A DNA stretch of 18,952 nucleotides from Desulfobulbaceae bacterium (GCA_030633145.1 DAOVTM010000019.1:1-18952), one strand, 5' to 3'; counted from the stretch's first letter, positions 7,027-16,096 are shown. The notes: generated by a model from the sequence alone, not told the origin. Numbers and translations: made by a program.

Positions 7027-8727
7027 ATGCTGACAGACAGTCTCAAAAAATTCTTTAAACACCTGCTGAAGAGTCCGCAGAACAATAATAACTGCGAACC
7101 TGATCAGGCTGAAATCAAACAACTGCGACAAGAACTGGCTCGGGAAACCAGCCGGGCCAACGCACTTGAAGATGCCCAGCATAATCTGCTGGCGAAATGG
7201 CGTATTGTCCTTAATTCTCTGCAGGATTCAGTAATGATACTGGACAGGGATATGCGGGTGATCAATGCCAACAAAACAGCCATTGATCTACTGCACACCG
7301 ACGACCATAATGTCCTCGGCAAACGATGTTATGAACTCCTGATGGAGCGTAAAGAACAGTGTCCGGACTGTCCAATGACAAACGTTGAGCAAGAACAATC
7401 TTCTGATATTGTTACGCATCGAAAACTGCGGGGTAAATACCTCCGTATTTACTGCTCCCCCATGTTTCAGGATGGAAAACTTGAAGGGTACCTTCACTGC
7501 GCCCGGGATATCAGCATGCAGCACACCCTGGAAAAGCAGCTAGTTCATGCTCGGAAGATGGAGGCCATAGCGACCCTGGCTGGTGGGATTGCGCACGATT
7601 TTAACAATATCCTGACCACGATTATTGGCAATGTTGATCTGCTCCGTATTCGCATGTCTGGATCAGGTCAGAAGAAGAAGTCGGGGCAGCTCAGTGCTTC
7701 AGACGCAGATAAACATCTCAAGGCGATCAAAAAGGCTGGCAATCGGGCCAAAGATCTGGTCTCTCAAATCCTCACTTTCAGCAAACAGACAACGGGCAAA
7801 CACGCACCGCTCATAATTGCTCCAGTGGTCAAAGAGGCTGTGAAACTATTACGTTCCTCCCTGCCGACGACCATTGAACTGAACCTTGCTCTTGGGCAGG
7901 ATATCGGAAAAATTTCTGGAGATCCAGCCCAGATTCACCAAATTCTGATGAATCTCTCTACCAATGCGGCCAGTGCCCTGAAAAATGGACATGGCACCAT
8001 TGATATAGGACTGCATCCGGTGAACATTACCGGTACGCCGCCCTGTCCCGAATTGGAAGAGGGACGATATATCAAGCTCTCTGTTACGGATAATGGAATT
8101 GGCATGAGCCAGAAGCTTCAAGAGCGCATCTTTGAACCCTTCTTCACCACCAACGAAGTCGGCCAGGGTTCCGGGATGGGGCTGGCAGCCCTGCACGGCA
8201 TAATCACTGCCCATAAAGCGGTTATTGACGTACAGTCAGAGCTGGGAAAAGGCACCAGCTTTTCAATCTATTTCCCGGAACTGAGGGAAGAGGAACAGGC
8301 ATCAGCGGATCAGGTGGAGAAACAGCCACACCAAGTTGACATGACTCCTGAAACAATACTCTGTGTGGATGATGAAAAAGAGATCGTTGCGATGGAGGCT
8401 GAATTGCTGGAGTGTCTGGGTTATACTACGGTGAGTGCCTGCAATGGTGAAGAAGCATTGGCCTATCTAAAAGATCATTTACATGAGGTTGACCTGGTTA
8501 TCACCGACCAGACCATGCCCGGCATGAGCGGCCTTGAACTGGCGCAGAAGGTACAGGAGCTGCGTAATGATCTACCGTTCTTCCTCTGTTCGGGATATAC
8601 AGAGGTGGTTACTGAGCAGGAGGCGGCTGAGGCGGGTATTGTCCATTTTTTTGCCAAACCTACTGAAATAAAAGTGCTTGCAGAGATGGCGTATCAGGTG
8701 TTTCATGGATCGAAAACCACTGATTAA
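7027..8727 (+). CDS. Soluble hybrid histidine kinase (PAS-HisKA-HATPase-receiver)
   Basis: This 566-residue sensor kinase has no signal peptide or membrane segment and should act in the cytoplasm. A charged, probably coiled-coil stretch (28-57) leads into a PAS domain (about 58-165). The PAS domain holds Cys101, Cys112 and Cys115 in a CYELL...CPDCPM arrangement common in sulfate reducers, plus Cys143 and Cys158. The phosphoacceptor is His190 in GGIAHDFNN. ATP-binding motifs are MNLSTNA (N box, 308-314), DNGIGM (355-360), FEPFFTT (369-375) and GQGSGMGL (379-386). A C-terminal receiver (about 443-560) has the acidic pair in VDDE, phosphoacceptor Asp494 in ITDQTMPG, Ser522 and Lys544. It probably autophosphorylates and passes phosphate to its own receiver and possibly to the next gene's receiver. 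The signal is unknown; the cysteines suggest redox or metal sensing, an inference. Confidence 0.93.
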   Translation: MLTDSLKKFFKHLLKSPQNNNNCEPDQAEIKQLRQELARETSRANALEDAQHNLLAKWRIVLNSLQDSVMILDRDMRVINANKTAIDLLHTDDHNVLGKRCYELLMERKEQCPDCPMTNVEQEQSSDIVTHRKLRGKYLRIYCSPMFQDGKLEGYLHCARDISMQHTLEKQLVHARKMEAIATLAGGIAHDFNNILTTIIGNVDLLRIRMSGSGQKKKSGQLSASDADKHLKAIKKAGNRAKDLVSQILTFSKQTTGKHAPLIIAPVVKEAVKLLRSSLPTTIELNLALGQDIGKISGDPAQIHQILMNLSTNAASALKNGHGTIDIGLHPVNITGTPPCPELEEGRYIKLSVTDNGIGMSQKLQERIFEPFFTTNEVGQGSGMGLAALHGIITAHKAVIDVQSELGKGTSFSIYFPELREEEQASADQVEKQPHQVDMTPETILCVDDEKEIVAMEAELLECLGYTTVSACNGEEALAYLKDHLHEVDLVITDQTMPGMSGLELAQKVQELRNDLPFFLCSGYTEVVTEQEAAEAGIVHFFAKPTEIKVLAEMAYQVFHGSKTTD

Positions 8728-8817
8728 AACCGGTTGGTGCAGTACTCATAAGCAAGTCAAAATTACAATATTCACGAGTACCAAGAACTCAAAAACATTA
8801 ACATGTAAAGAAGAGCT

Positions 8818-9198
8818 ATGCGAATACTGGTAATAGATGATGATGAACAGATATGTGACCTACTGCAAATGAGTCTGGAGCTGTCAGGTTTTACGGTTGG
8901 GGTAGCAGAAAATGGTCGTATAGGAGAGCGAATGTATGAGCAGGAACCGTATGATCTGATCATCACTGATCTGCTCATGCCGGATCAGGAGGGGATGGAG
9001 ACCATTACCAGCCTGAAACAAAACTATCCTGCCATCAAGATCATCGCCATTTCCGGCGGAGGCAGGATAGGGCCCGAGGCATACCTGCCTGATGCCCTCC
9101 TCCTTGGTGCAGATCTCGCCTTTACCAAGCCCTTTGACCTTGAGGAGTTGATCAAGGCGGTCCAAGGGCTGCTTGGGATGAACGGTTCAAACAACTGA
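8818..9198 (+). CDS. Stand-alone response regulator receiver
   Basis: This 126-residue protein is a single CheY-like receiver domain with no output domain. Asp8 and Asp9 (VIDDDE) form the acidic pocket, Asp51 in IITDLLMP is the phosphoacceptor, Ser79 is the switch hydroxyl and Lys104 in FTKPFD is the conserved lysine. The start is supported by an AAGAAGAG-type site just upstream. It follows the hybrid kinase after a 90-base gap that could hold its own promoter, though I see no clear one, and lies two bases before the J-domain gene. It could be a phosphate relay or sink for the upstream kinase, or could act by binding a partner such as the next product. Partner assignment is inference from adjacency. 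Confidence 0.92.
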   Translation: MRILVIDDDEQICDLLQMSLELSGFTVGVAENGRIGERMYEQEPYDLIITDLLMPDQEGMETITSLKQNYPAIKIIAISGGGRIGPEAYLPDALLLGADLAFTKPFDLEELIKAVQGLLGMNGSNN

Positions 9199-9200
9199 CC

Positions 9201-10217
9201 ATGTATCTTGCCCGTCATTTTATCGACAACTGCCTCCACTACCAGTTATGTGAATCCTGGCTGGATGGCGAGGTATATCGCAACCGAAAACTGCTTGACA
9301 TTGGCTCAGACCCGGAACAATACATTGTCTATCCCGGCGGCACCTCCTTTTACATAGACGACCAGATATTTGAGCGGCTGCAGGCGGCCGGACATACCGT
9401 GGATTATGACGAGGTGGAAACTTTTTTCCTCCCCTTTCTTGACCCTTATATCCTGAACAGGCTGGACTCTTTTTTCAACCGGGGCGCAGGCAGGAACTGG
9501 AAACGGATGGATAAGGAGACCAGGATTCATATCCTCAACAACACCCATATCTTTGACCGTCGTCGGATCCACTTTCTCCGCTTTGGTCAGACTGATCTGC
9601 GTGATCTTGACCGCTCCCCTTCCCTGTACAAAATCCTGCTGGATAAATCCCGTGATGAGCTGGAGCAACTGATCCTTGAACGGGAGCAGGAACTCCAGCC
9701 CAACGAGTATAAACAATATATTTTTGCCATTTTTGATCTGCAGCATCACTTTCCCCAGAGCTGTGCCAGAACCATGCCCCATGCCCTGGACAGCGAACAG
9801 CTAGACGACTGTTTTATCCATGAAATCTGCCGACTGGACAGTGACAAAGACTTCTGGAAGGGCATGAAACGGGAGAGCGGCCTGGTCTCCTACCTGAAAC
9901 GATATGTGATCATGTTTTTTGACTATGGCTTTCCTGACGGGCAGAGCTGGAATGATTTTTTCCGAGCCCATATCGGTTCCGGGCAGGAGAGCGGCCCGCC
10001 TCCAGGAGCACAGCGTATGTCCGCACGTGAGGCGAGTACGGTTTTCGGGGTGAGCCAGGCAGAGCTGGGTGCCATGAGTAAAAAGAGCTTAACTCGGCTG
10101 TACCGAAAAAAGGCGCATGAGTTACATCCAGACAAGGAGGGTGGGAACCATGAGCGGTTTATTGAGTTGTCCACGGCCTATCATGAGATATTGCGGACTA
10201 AATCCGATACCCGCTGA
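9201..10217 (+). CDS. Protein with C-terminal J-domain
   Basis: The last 65 residues or so of this 338-residue protein form a J-domain. They include SREAS-like helix I (MSAREASTVFGVS), a basic helix II (LTRLYRKKAHEL), the diagnostic HPD (His309-Pro310-Asp311) and an ERFIELSTAYHEIL helix III. J-domains stimulate the ATPase of Hsp70/DnaK, so this protein probably recruits DnaK to a substrate or complex. The N-terminal 270 residues are rich in aromatic and charged residues (for example ILNNTHIFDRRRIHFLRF) and I do not recognise them. There is no Gly/Phe region or zinc-finger domain, so it is not DnaJ itself. It starts two bases after the receiver gene and its stop codon directly abuts the ATG of the first ABC gene, implying translational coupling. 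Its client could be either neighbour; this is speculation. Confidence 0.82.
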   Translation: MYLARHFIDNCLHYQLCESWLDGEVYRNRKLLDIGSDPEQYIVYPGGTSFYIDDQIFERLQAAGHTVDYDEVETFFLPFLDPYILNRLDSFFNRGAGRNWKRMDKETRIHILNNTHIFDRRRIHFLRFGQTDLRDLDRSPSLYKILLDKSRDELEQLILEREQELQPNEYKQYIFAIFDLQHHFPQSCARTMPHALDSEQLDDCFIHEICRLDSDKDFWKGMKRESGLVSYLKRYVIMFFDYGFPDGQSWNDFFRAHIGSGQESGPPPGAQRMSAREASTVFGVSQAELGAMSKKSLTRLYRKKAHELHPDKEGGNHERFIELSTAYHEILRTKSDTR

Positions 10218-12047
10218 ATGAACAGCCCACAAACCGGCTCTCAAAAGCCATCACGTCCAGAAATCATCAAACCGAAGTCTTCGCTGCGCTACGCTTCCCT
10301 GCTCCGCCTGATACGTCCCATTTATCGAAAATACCGATTGCGCCTCCTGCTCGGTTTTCTTGCCCTGCTGGCCGTTGACCTCCTCACCCTCACCATTCCC
10401 AGGTATCTGAAACAGGGGGTGGACAGCCTGACACAAGGCACGGCTACCAGTAGCAGCCTGATGCTTATTGGCGGTTATATCATCCTCACCGGCGTATTCA
10501 TCCTCTTGTTCCGTTTTTCCTGGCGCACCCTGATCATCGGCTTTTCCAGGCGGCTGGAAAAAATTCTCCGGGATCAGCTCTATAAGCATATCCTGAAAAT
10601 GGATCGTCCATTCTTTGACCGACACTCCACCGGCGATCTCATGGCTCACTCCTCCAATGACCTCTCTGCGGTACAGATGGCCTGCGGCATGGGCATGGTT
10701 GCGGCAGCCGATGCCCTGGTGATGTCCATGGCCGCCCTCTTTTTCATGGCCAACATCAGCCTTACCCTGACCCTGATCGCCCTTATTCCCATGCCCCTGT
10801 TGGCTCTCTGTACCTGGAAGCTGTCCGGCAAGCTCCATACCCGCTTTGACCGAGTTCAGGAACAGTTTTCCCTACTCACCGAGTTTGCCCGCAACACCAT
10901 GGTCTCTATTCGCTTAATTAAGGGATATACACGGGAACAACGACAGTGCAGCGACTTTGACGACCTGGGTCGGGAATATGTCCAGGCAAATCTCAAGGTG
11001 GCAATCATCCATGGACTGCTCTTTCCCATCTCCACCATGGTGGGTAATCTGGGGATGCTGCTGACCCTCTACTTTGGTGGCAGACTGGTGATCAGCAACG
11101 CTATCAGCCTGGGCGATTTTGTCGCCTTTATCACCTATCTCTATATGCTGATCTGGCCGATGATGGCCGTGGGATGGGTCACCAACCTGGCTCAGCGTGG
11201 AATCACCTCGCTGACCAGGATACAGCGGCTGCTGGATGCTGTGCCGCTGCTGCCTGACTCCATTGCTACCGACCGGGAACCGGTTATTAACTCCCTCAAC
11301 TTCACCTGCCGTAATCTTAACTTTACCTATCCTGGTGCGAAAGTTCCGGCCCTATCCGGGGTCAATCTGGAGATAAGAACGGGGATCATCGGGGTAGCCG
11401 GGAAGACCGGTTCAGGAAAATCTACCCTGTGTATGCTGCTGGCACGGCAATACCCGCTGCCCGACAACATGCTCCTGTTTTCAGGGCATGATGTCAACCG
11501 TTTTTCCCCAACGACCATCAGGAAACAGATCAGCTATGTCAGCCCTCAGCCGGTACTGCTCTCTGGTACGGTGGCGGAAAATATCAGCCTGGCAGTCCCA
11601 GACGCTCCTGATGAGGCCATAGAAAAGGCTGCCCGGCTGGCAGGAATCCACGACGAAATAATGGCCATGGAAACCCAGTACCAGACCCGTATCGGTGAGC
11701 AGGGGATACGGTTATCAGGGGGGCAGAAACAGCGTGTCGGCATTGCCCGTGCCTTGCTCGCAGACCGGCCAATTCTCATCCTTGATGATGCCCTTTCCGC
11801 TCTGGACGTGGAAACGGAACAAGAGGTCTTTCGTTCTATCCGCTCCAGGGTGTCCATCCTTCTCATTGCCTCCCACCGTCTGAATATCCTGGCCCGCACC
11901 GAACGGATTTTTCTCTTTGACCAGGGCAGGGTTATTGCACAGGGCAGCCACGAAGAGTTGCTGAAAAAAAGTTCGTTTTACCAGGCTATGGCCCGCAAGC
12001 AGCGAGGTGGAGGCAGCAAAACTGCGCTGACAAGAAAAAATGCATAA
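10218..12047 (+). CDS. ABC exporter half-transporter, degenerate-site subunit (MdlA-like)
   Basis: This is a 609-residue fusion of a six-helix type I exporter membrane domain (about 30-330) and an ATPase domain (about 355-590). The ATPase has Walker A GKTGSGKST (395-403), signature LSGGQ (499-503), Walker B ILILDD (519-524) and His553. Asp524 replaces the catalytic Glu, a known mark of the degenerate subunit in heterodimeric exporters such as E. coli MdlA/MdlB-type pairs. It overlaps the next gene by eight bases (ATGCATAA), strongly suggesting the two products form one complex in the inner membrane. The substrate cannot be read from sequence; this class exports lipids, drugs or peptides. The ATG follows the TGA of the J-domain gene directly. 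No peptidase or signal domain is present. Confidence 0.93.
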   Translation: MNSPQTGSQKPSRPEIIKPKSSLRYASLLRLIRPIYRKYRLRLLLGFLALLAVDLLTLTIPRYLKQGVDSLTQGTATSSSLMLIGGYIILTGVFILLFRFSWRTLIIGFSRRLEKILRDQLYKHILKMDRPFFDRHSTGDLMAHSSNDLSAVQMACGMGMVAAADALVMSMAALFFMANISLTLTLIALIPMPLLALCTWKLSGKLHTRFDRVQEQFSLLTEFARNTMVSIRLIKGYTREQRQCSDFDDLGREYVQANLKVAIIHGLLFPISTMVGNLGMLLTLYFGGRLVISNAISLGDFVAFITYLYMLIWPMMAVGWVTNLAQRGITSLTRIQRLLDAVPLLPDSIATDREPVINSLNFTCRNLNFTYPGAKVPALSGVNLEIRTGIIGVAGKTGSGKSTLCMLLARQYPLPDNMLLFSGHDVNRFSPTTIRKQISYVSPQPVLLSGTVAENISLAVPDAPDEAIEKAARLAGIHDEIMAMETQYQTRIGEQGIRLSGGQKQRVGIARALLADRPILILDDALSALDVETEQEVFRSIRSRVSILLIASHRLNILARTERIFLFDQGRVIAQGSHEELLKKSSFYQAMARKQRGGGSKTALTRKNA

Positions 12048-13857
12048 TTTTGGCTATACAGAAGAGGGCAAGGTGGGCCGCATCTCAGAGGCGTGGATCT
12101 GGAAACGGATACTCCCCTTCTGCCGCCCCCATCTGTTCCGCCTGAGCGGCGCAGTCCTGCTCTCCCTGTTAATCACCGGCGCAACCCTCAGCCTGCCCAA
12201 ACTGATGCAGCTGGCCATTGACAACGGGATGATGGCAAACCACCTGGATACAGTGACCAGGCTGGACAATATAGCCAGCCCTACCCTGCTCTACCTGACA
12301 GGTATATTTATCATCTTTGTGGCTGGATTCCTCCAAGTCATGGTGCTGGAATTCACCGCCCAATCCATCATGCACCGGCTGCGTAATGACCTTTACAGCC
12401 ATCTCCTCTCCCTGGATCTATCCTTTTTTCACACCCATCCAGCCGGACGGCTGGTCACCCGACTGACCAACGATATCCAAAATATGCACGAGATGTTCAC
12501 CTCGGTAATGGTGACCCTCTTCAATGACCTGCTCAAGCTCTTTGGCATCCTGCTGTTGCTCTATCTGCTCAATGTCCGGCTGGCCCTGATCATGACCATC
12601 TTCCTGCCCCTGAGCCTGGCAATCACCATAATGTTCTCCCGCCTGGCCAGGGAACGGTTCCGAGCCATCCGCTCCCAGCTGGCCGTACTCAACACCTTTC
12701 TCCAGGAGACCATCTCTGCGGTCAGTGTGTTACAGCTCTTTGCCAGGGAAGCTGATTATTTTAACCGCTTTCAGGTACTGAGTAACGAGTTTTTGCAGCG
12801 TACTCTGCGCCAGATTCGCCTGTTCGGCACCTTCATGCCTTTGACCGAATTCCTCTCCGCCCTTGCCATGGCCGCCATCCTCTGGTATGGCGGCGGTGAG
12901 GTGATCCAGAGCCGTTTAACCCTGGGGGAACTGACCGCCTTTTTTTCCTATATGCGTCTCTTTTTCCAGCCCATGCGGGAACTGTCCCAGAAGTATTCCA
13001 TTGTCCAGTCTGCCATGGCCTCGGCAGAACGTATCTTTGAGCTGCTGGACAGCCGGGGTACCATCCAGTCACCGGCATCTCCCCTGCCAGCAGATTCCAT
13101 CAAGGGAAAGATCGAGTTTTGCCAGATCAGTTTCAGCTATCCCGGCACAAAACCTATCCTTCATGGCGTTGACCTGACCATTGAGGTCGGTCAGACCATT
13201 GCCCTGGTTGGTTCCACCGGGGCAGGCAAATCCACCCTGATCTCTTTGCTGGTTCGATTTTATGACCCGGACTCCGGCGCAATCCGTCTGGATGGACATG
13301 ATGTACGAGATTTCACCCCCAAGAACCTGCGCCAGAAGATCGGCATTGTCCTTCAGGATGTCCTGATTGAGCCGGATACGGTCTTTGCCAACATTGTCCA
13401 GGATACTGGCAAGGAAAGGACGGAAGTGCAAAAGATTCTGGCACAGACCGGAATGGAACCCTTTATCGACCGGCTGCCCCAGGGCCTTGACACCCGCATA
13501 GGGGAAGGAGGCCAGGATCTCTCCTCCGGGGAAAAACAGTTACTGGCCTTTGCCCGGGTCCTCTGCCGCAACCCTGCCATCCTCATCCTGGATGAGGCCA
13601 CCTCCTCGGTGGACAGTGAGGCAGAAAACATCCTGCAGCAGGCCGTGCAGGCAAGTTTTAGAGGACGTACCTCGTTAGTGATCGCCCATCGTCTCTCCAC
13701 CGTGCGCCAGGCCGACCGGATTGTGGTCATGGATCAGGGCAGGATTGTTGAACAGGGCAGCCATGAAAAACTGCTGCAGAAAGACGGACTTTATGCCAAA
13801 CTGGTTGCCCTGGATCTGCAGCAGACTTCTCCTATTGAATGTTCACTTGGGGAATAG
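12040..13857 (+). CDS. ABC exporter half-transporter, canonical-site subunit (MdlB-like)
   Basis: This is the 605-residue partner of the preceding gene. A type I exporter membrane domain occupies about 25-325, containing hydrophobic spans such as the LLSLLITGATL and LYLTGIFIIFV segments. The ATPase domain has Walker A GSTGAGKST (391-399), signature LSSGE (494-498), Walker B ILILDE (514-519) with the catalytic Glu519, and His550. Combined with the partner, its Walker motifs face the intact LSGGQ of the first subunit, giving one active site. Its altered LSSGE faces the Asp524 site, giving one degenerate site. It is the last gene of the rightward run and its stop lies four bases from the stop of the convergent exoribonuclease; no terminator hairpin is evident there. 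Confidence 0.93.
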   Translation: MHNFGYTEEGKVGRISEAWIWKRILPFCRPHLFRLSGAVLLSLLITGATLSLPKLMQLAIDNGMMANHLDTVTRLDNIASPTLLYLTGIFIIFVAGFLQVMVLEFTAQSIMHRLRNDLYSHLLSLDLSFFHTHPAGRLVTRLTNDIQNMHEMFTSVMVTLFNDLLKLFGILLLLYLLNVRLALIMTIFLPLSLAITIMFSRLARERFRAIRSQLAVLNTFLQETISAVSVLQLFAREADYFNRFQVLSNEFLQRTLRQIRLFGTFMPLTEFLSALAMAAILWYGGGEVIQSRLTLGELTAFFSYMRLFFQPMRELSQKYSIVQSAMASAERIFELLDSRGTIQSPASPLPADSIKGKIEFCQISFSYPGTKPILHGVDLTIEVGQTIALVGSTGAGKSTLISLLVRFYDPDSGAIRLDGHDVRDFTPKNLRQKIGIVLQDVLIEPDTVFANIVQDTGKERTEVQKILAQTGMEPFIDRLPQGLDTRIGEGGQDLSSGEKQLLAFARVLCRNPAILILDEATSSVDSEAENILQQAVQASFRGRTSLVIAHRLSTVRQADRIVVMDQGRIVEQGSHEKLLQKDGLYAKLVALDLQQTSPIECSLGE

Positions 13858-13861
13858 GTTT

Positions 13862-15865
13862 TTACCACTCAACCCGCAGGCTGTTATCCAGGGCATTAGC
13901 CTTGGCAATCCGCACCTTAACCGTATCACCCGGTTCCACCGGAAAGGCGGGATTAGGCGGCAGGTCAACATCAAAAAAACAGTCCAGCAGCAGGGCATTG
14001 ATCCGCTTCGGGCCATGGTTTACCACCAGGGCCGAGAGCATGGTACCCACCCGTTCCTCCAGGTAACGCAGCAGCCAGTAGCGATGCCGCTGCTGCCGTA
14101 CCTTACCGGCTCGGGCTAGTTTTTGCTGCAGGGTGCCGACAAAACTCCTGCACTCATCCGCAGAAAAGAGCTGTCCCCTGCCCTGGATCATGGAGGATAA
14201 TTGCATCTGCATAGCCATGTCAAGAAAACGGCGGATAGGTGAGGTGATAGTGGTATAACAGTTCAGACCCAAACCGGAATGGGATTTGGGATGGGTGGTC
14301 AGCTCACCACGGGAAAGAAAACGACGCTGGCAGGCAATATCCTGCAGACTGTTGCGCACTCCTTCCAGTAAACGCCGGTGGGGCGGTGGCTGGGAACGGA
14401 ACAGGCCGGGAGCCTCCTGGGCGGTGAGGTAATCCGCTGCCACCCCGTTGGCCAGGATCATGCACTCTGAAACCAGGGTTCTGGACGGGCTGTCTGAATC
14501 GGACAGCTTGATGGTCACCTTTCCCTGTTTATCGACATAGATATTAACGTCGGGAAAGGTGAGGAGCAAGGCTCCCCGCTCCACCCGTTTTAACTGAAGC
14601 TGCTGACTCATCCGGTTGAGCAGGCTCAGGCGTGGATCATCTTCCATAATTCGGTTCACTTCGCTGTAACTGAGCCGTTGTTTCACCTGGATAACTGAGG
14701 AGACGATTTTAGAACTGACAATCTCCCCATCCGGGGTCAGGGTGACCAGGAATGACATCGCCGGACGCACCCTGTCCTTAATCAGACTGAACACTCCCTG
14801 GGAGAGTTCCCGAGGCATCATCGGGATATGCCCCTCGGGAAAATAGAGCGAGGTACACCGTTCCATGGACTCGGCAAAGAGGGGATCCTTCTGTCTGATA
14901 AACCAGCTGACATCGGTAATATGGATCCCCACCAGCACCCTGCCATCCTCAAGCTCTTCCACATGCAGGGCATCGTCATAATCCCTGGTGTTCTCGCCAT
15001 CAATGGTAAAGATATCCAGGTCACGAAAATCCTTACGTTTAGGTTCTGCGAGCAGTTGTTCCGCCGTAGGTTCTGCAATGTTAGTGGAGTGGGCCAGCAA
15101 ATCTTTTGAAAAATCCTTTGGCTGTTCAGCTTTGAGCAAGGGGATATTTTCATCTTTCTCCCAGACACCGGCCTGAACCAACAGTTTATGTGCGTCTCCG
15201 GGACGGCTCAACTCAGCCCGCTTCAACAGTTGACGTACCAGATCACAGTTGGGTGCATCAGAGCCGAACAGCTCAAAATCCACTATCCAGGAGAGTATTT
15301 GATCACGTTCCGGCCACTGTTCTCCTGTTACTGCCCCGCCCCCCATGATAACCTTGAGATTATCTGCGCCGGTAGTCAGGATCGCCTCTTTTTCCTCCTC
15401 CTTTCTGCGCTGATGGCGGAGCTGTTCCACCTGTTCTTCGGTGTGTACGTTGACCAGGTTGTTTTTAAACTTAAAGAAAAAACGATCCGCGAATACGGCT
15501 CGCAAAAAGGCAGCAGACTGATCATCATTGAGGTCACCGCCAAAAAAAAGCTCGGCTAAAAAATCCGCTGGAAAGGCAGACTGTCCTTCTTCGCTGGCCA
15601 GCTCCCAGATGTCCTCCATGGGTATCTCATCGGTCAGGACTGCCCGTTTTTCGGCGGCATCCTTGAGCATTGCACTCTGCCCGTCCCGACTACTGTCAAG
15701 GGAGTGTCTGGTTTTGGAGATTGTCACCACCCGGGAGGCGGGTAGATTCATCTCCCGGCCATTCTGGTTAAGCAGACGAAGCCGGTTACCGTTTTCCTGC
15801 AAGACTACGGCACAGGTAAAACGTCCGCTGTCAAGGTATTCGATTATGGAGCCTGGAGGTATCAT
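13862..15865 (-). CDS. RNase II/R-family 3'-5' exoribonuclease
   Basis: The RNB catalytic domain spans about 280-600 of 667 residues. TIDGENTRDYDDALH supplies the metal-binding acidic cluster (Asp289, Asp295, Asp297, Asp298). YFPEGHIPMMPRELS (341-355) and TSPIRRFLDM (541-550, with the arginine pair used in RNA backbone binding) are standard family blocks. A small beta-rich domain (1-50, IPPGSIIEYLDSGRF) precedes a helical region in place of the two cold-shock domains of E. coli RNase II. The C-terminus (from about 640) looks like a short S1-type segment. This layout resembles the shorter RNase II-like proteins of cyanobacteria and deltaproteobacteria more than E. coli RNase R (over 800 residues). 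It degrades RNA in the cytoplasm. The ATG has little ribosome-binding signal upstream, and the promoter region contains a 14-base tandem duplication. Confidence 0.88.
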   Translation of the reverse strand: MIPPGSIIEYLDSGRFTCAVVLQENGNRLRLLNQNGREMNLPASRVVTISKTRHSLDSSRDGQSAMLKDAAEKRAVLTDEIPMEDIWELASEEGQSAFPADFLAELFFGGDLNDDQSAAFLRAVFADRFFFKFKNNLVNVHTEEQVEQLRHQRRKEEEKEAILTTGADNLKVIMGGGAVTGEQWPERDQILSWIVDFELFGSDAPNCDLVRQLLKRAELSRPGDAHKLLVQAGVWEKDENIPLLKAEQPKDFSKDLLAHSTNIAEPTAEQLLAEPKRKDFRDLDIFTIDGENTRDYDDALHVEELEDGRVLVGIHITDVSWFIRQKDPLFAESMERCTSLYFPEGHIPMMPRELSQGVFSLIKDRVRPAMSFLVTLTPDGEIVSSKIVSSVIQVKQRLSYSEVNRIMEDDPRLSLLNRMSQQLQLKRVERGALLLTFPDVNIYVDKQGKVTIKLSDSDSPSRTLVSECMILANGVAADYLTAQEAPGLFRSQPPPHRRLLEGVRNSLQDIACQRRFLSRGELTTHPKSHSGLGLNCYTTITSPIRRFLDMAMQMQLSSMIQGRGQLFSADECRSFVGTLQQKLARAGKVRQQRHRYWLLRYLEERVGTMLSALVVNHGPKRINALLLDCFFDVDLPPNPAFPVEPGDTVKVRIAKANALDNSLRVEW

Positions 15866-15879
15866 ATTAAGTAAGGGGT

Positions 15880-15910
15880 ATTTATATAGGGATATTTATA
15901 TAGGGATATT
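15880..15910 (-). promoter_or_regulatory. 14-bp tandem duplication in the exoribonuclease upstream region
   Basis: ATTTATATAGGGAT occurs twice head to tail (15880-15893 and 15894-15907) and a third copy starts (ATT). On the minus strand each unit carries CCCTATATAAAT with a TATAAA-like -10 hexamer, 15-30 bases upstream of the exoribonuclease ATG. The repeat is directly visible; a promoter role is inference. Confidence 0.45.
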
Positions 15911-16031
15911 CGATTATCTTATAATTAATTGAAGCGGATAATAGGCAACATCTTGTATAATGTCAAAGAATGACTTGAGAGCATCGACTTTTATTGCCCA
16001 GGAGCAGATAAATATTGAGGCATCTTTGGCT

Positions 16032-16061
16032 GACAATTTTTTACCATAGGAAAAAATTGTC
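16032..16061. promoter_or_regulatory. Perfect 11-bp AT-rich inverted repeat upstream of AAA ATPase gene
   Basis: GACAATTTTTT (16032-16042) and AAAAAATTGTC (16051-16061) are perfect reverse complements separated by eight bases. Eight Ts follow at 16067-16074. A TTGACT -35-like hexamer begins right after the second arm (16062), with a TATTTT -10-like hexamer 16 bases on (16084-16089). No upstream plus-strand gene lies within 2 kb, so a simple terminator makes little sense. An operator beside the promoter fits better. If that promoter is used, the transcript would begin at or next to the ATG at 16097. Confidence 0.45.
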
Positions 16062-16096
16062 TTGACTTTTTTTTCATGATAGATATTTTGGTCATC

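Noticed and set aside
10251..10838. Minus-strand ORF of 195 codons opposite the first ABC gene
   Set aside because: It is a low-complexity composition shadow (many Gly, Glu and His) of the membrane domain on the other strand.
16032..16074. Intrinsic terminator (hairpin plus eight Ts)
   Set aside because: The stem is almost entirely A/T, the T run is offset by five bases, and no plus-strand gene lies upstream to be terminated.
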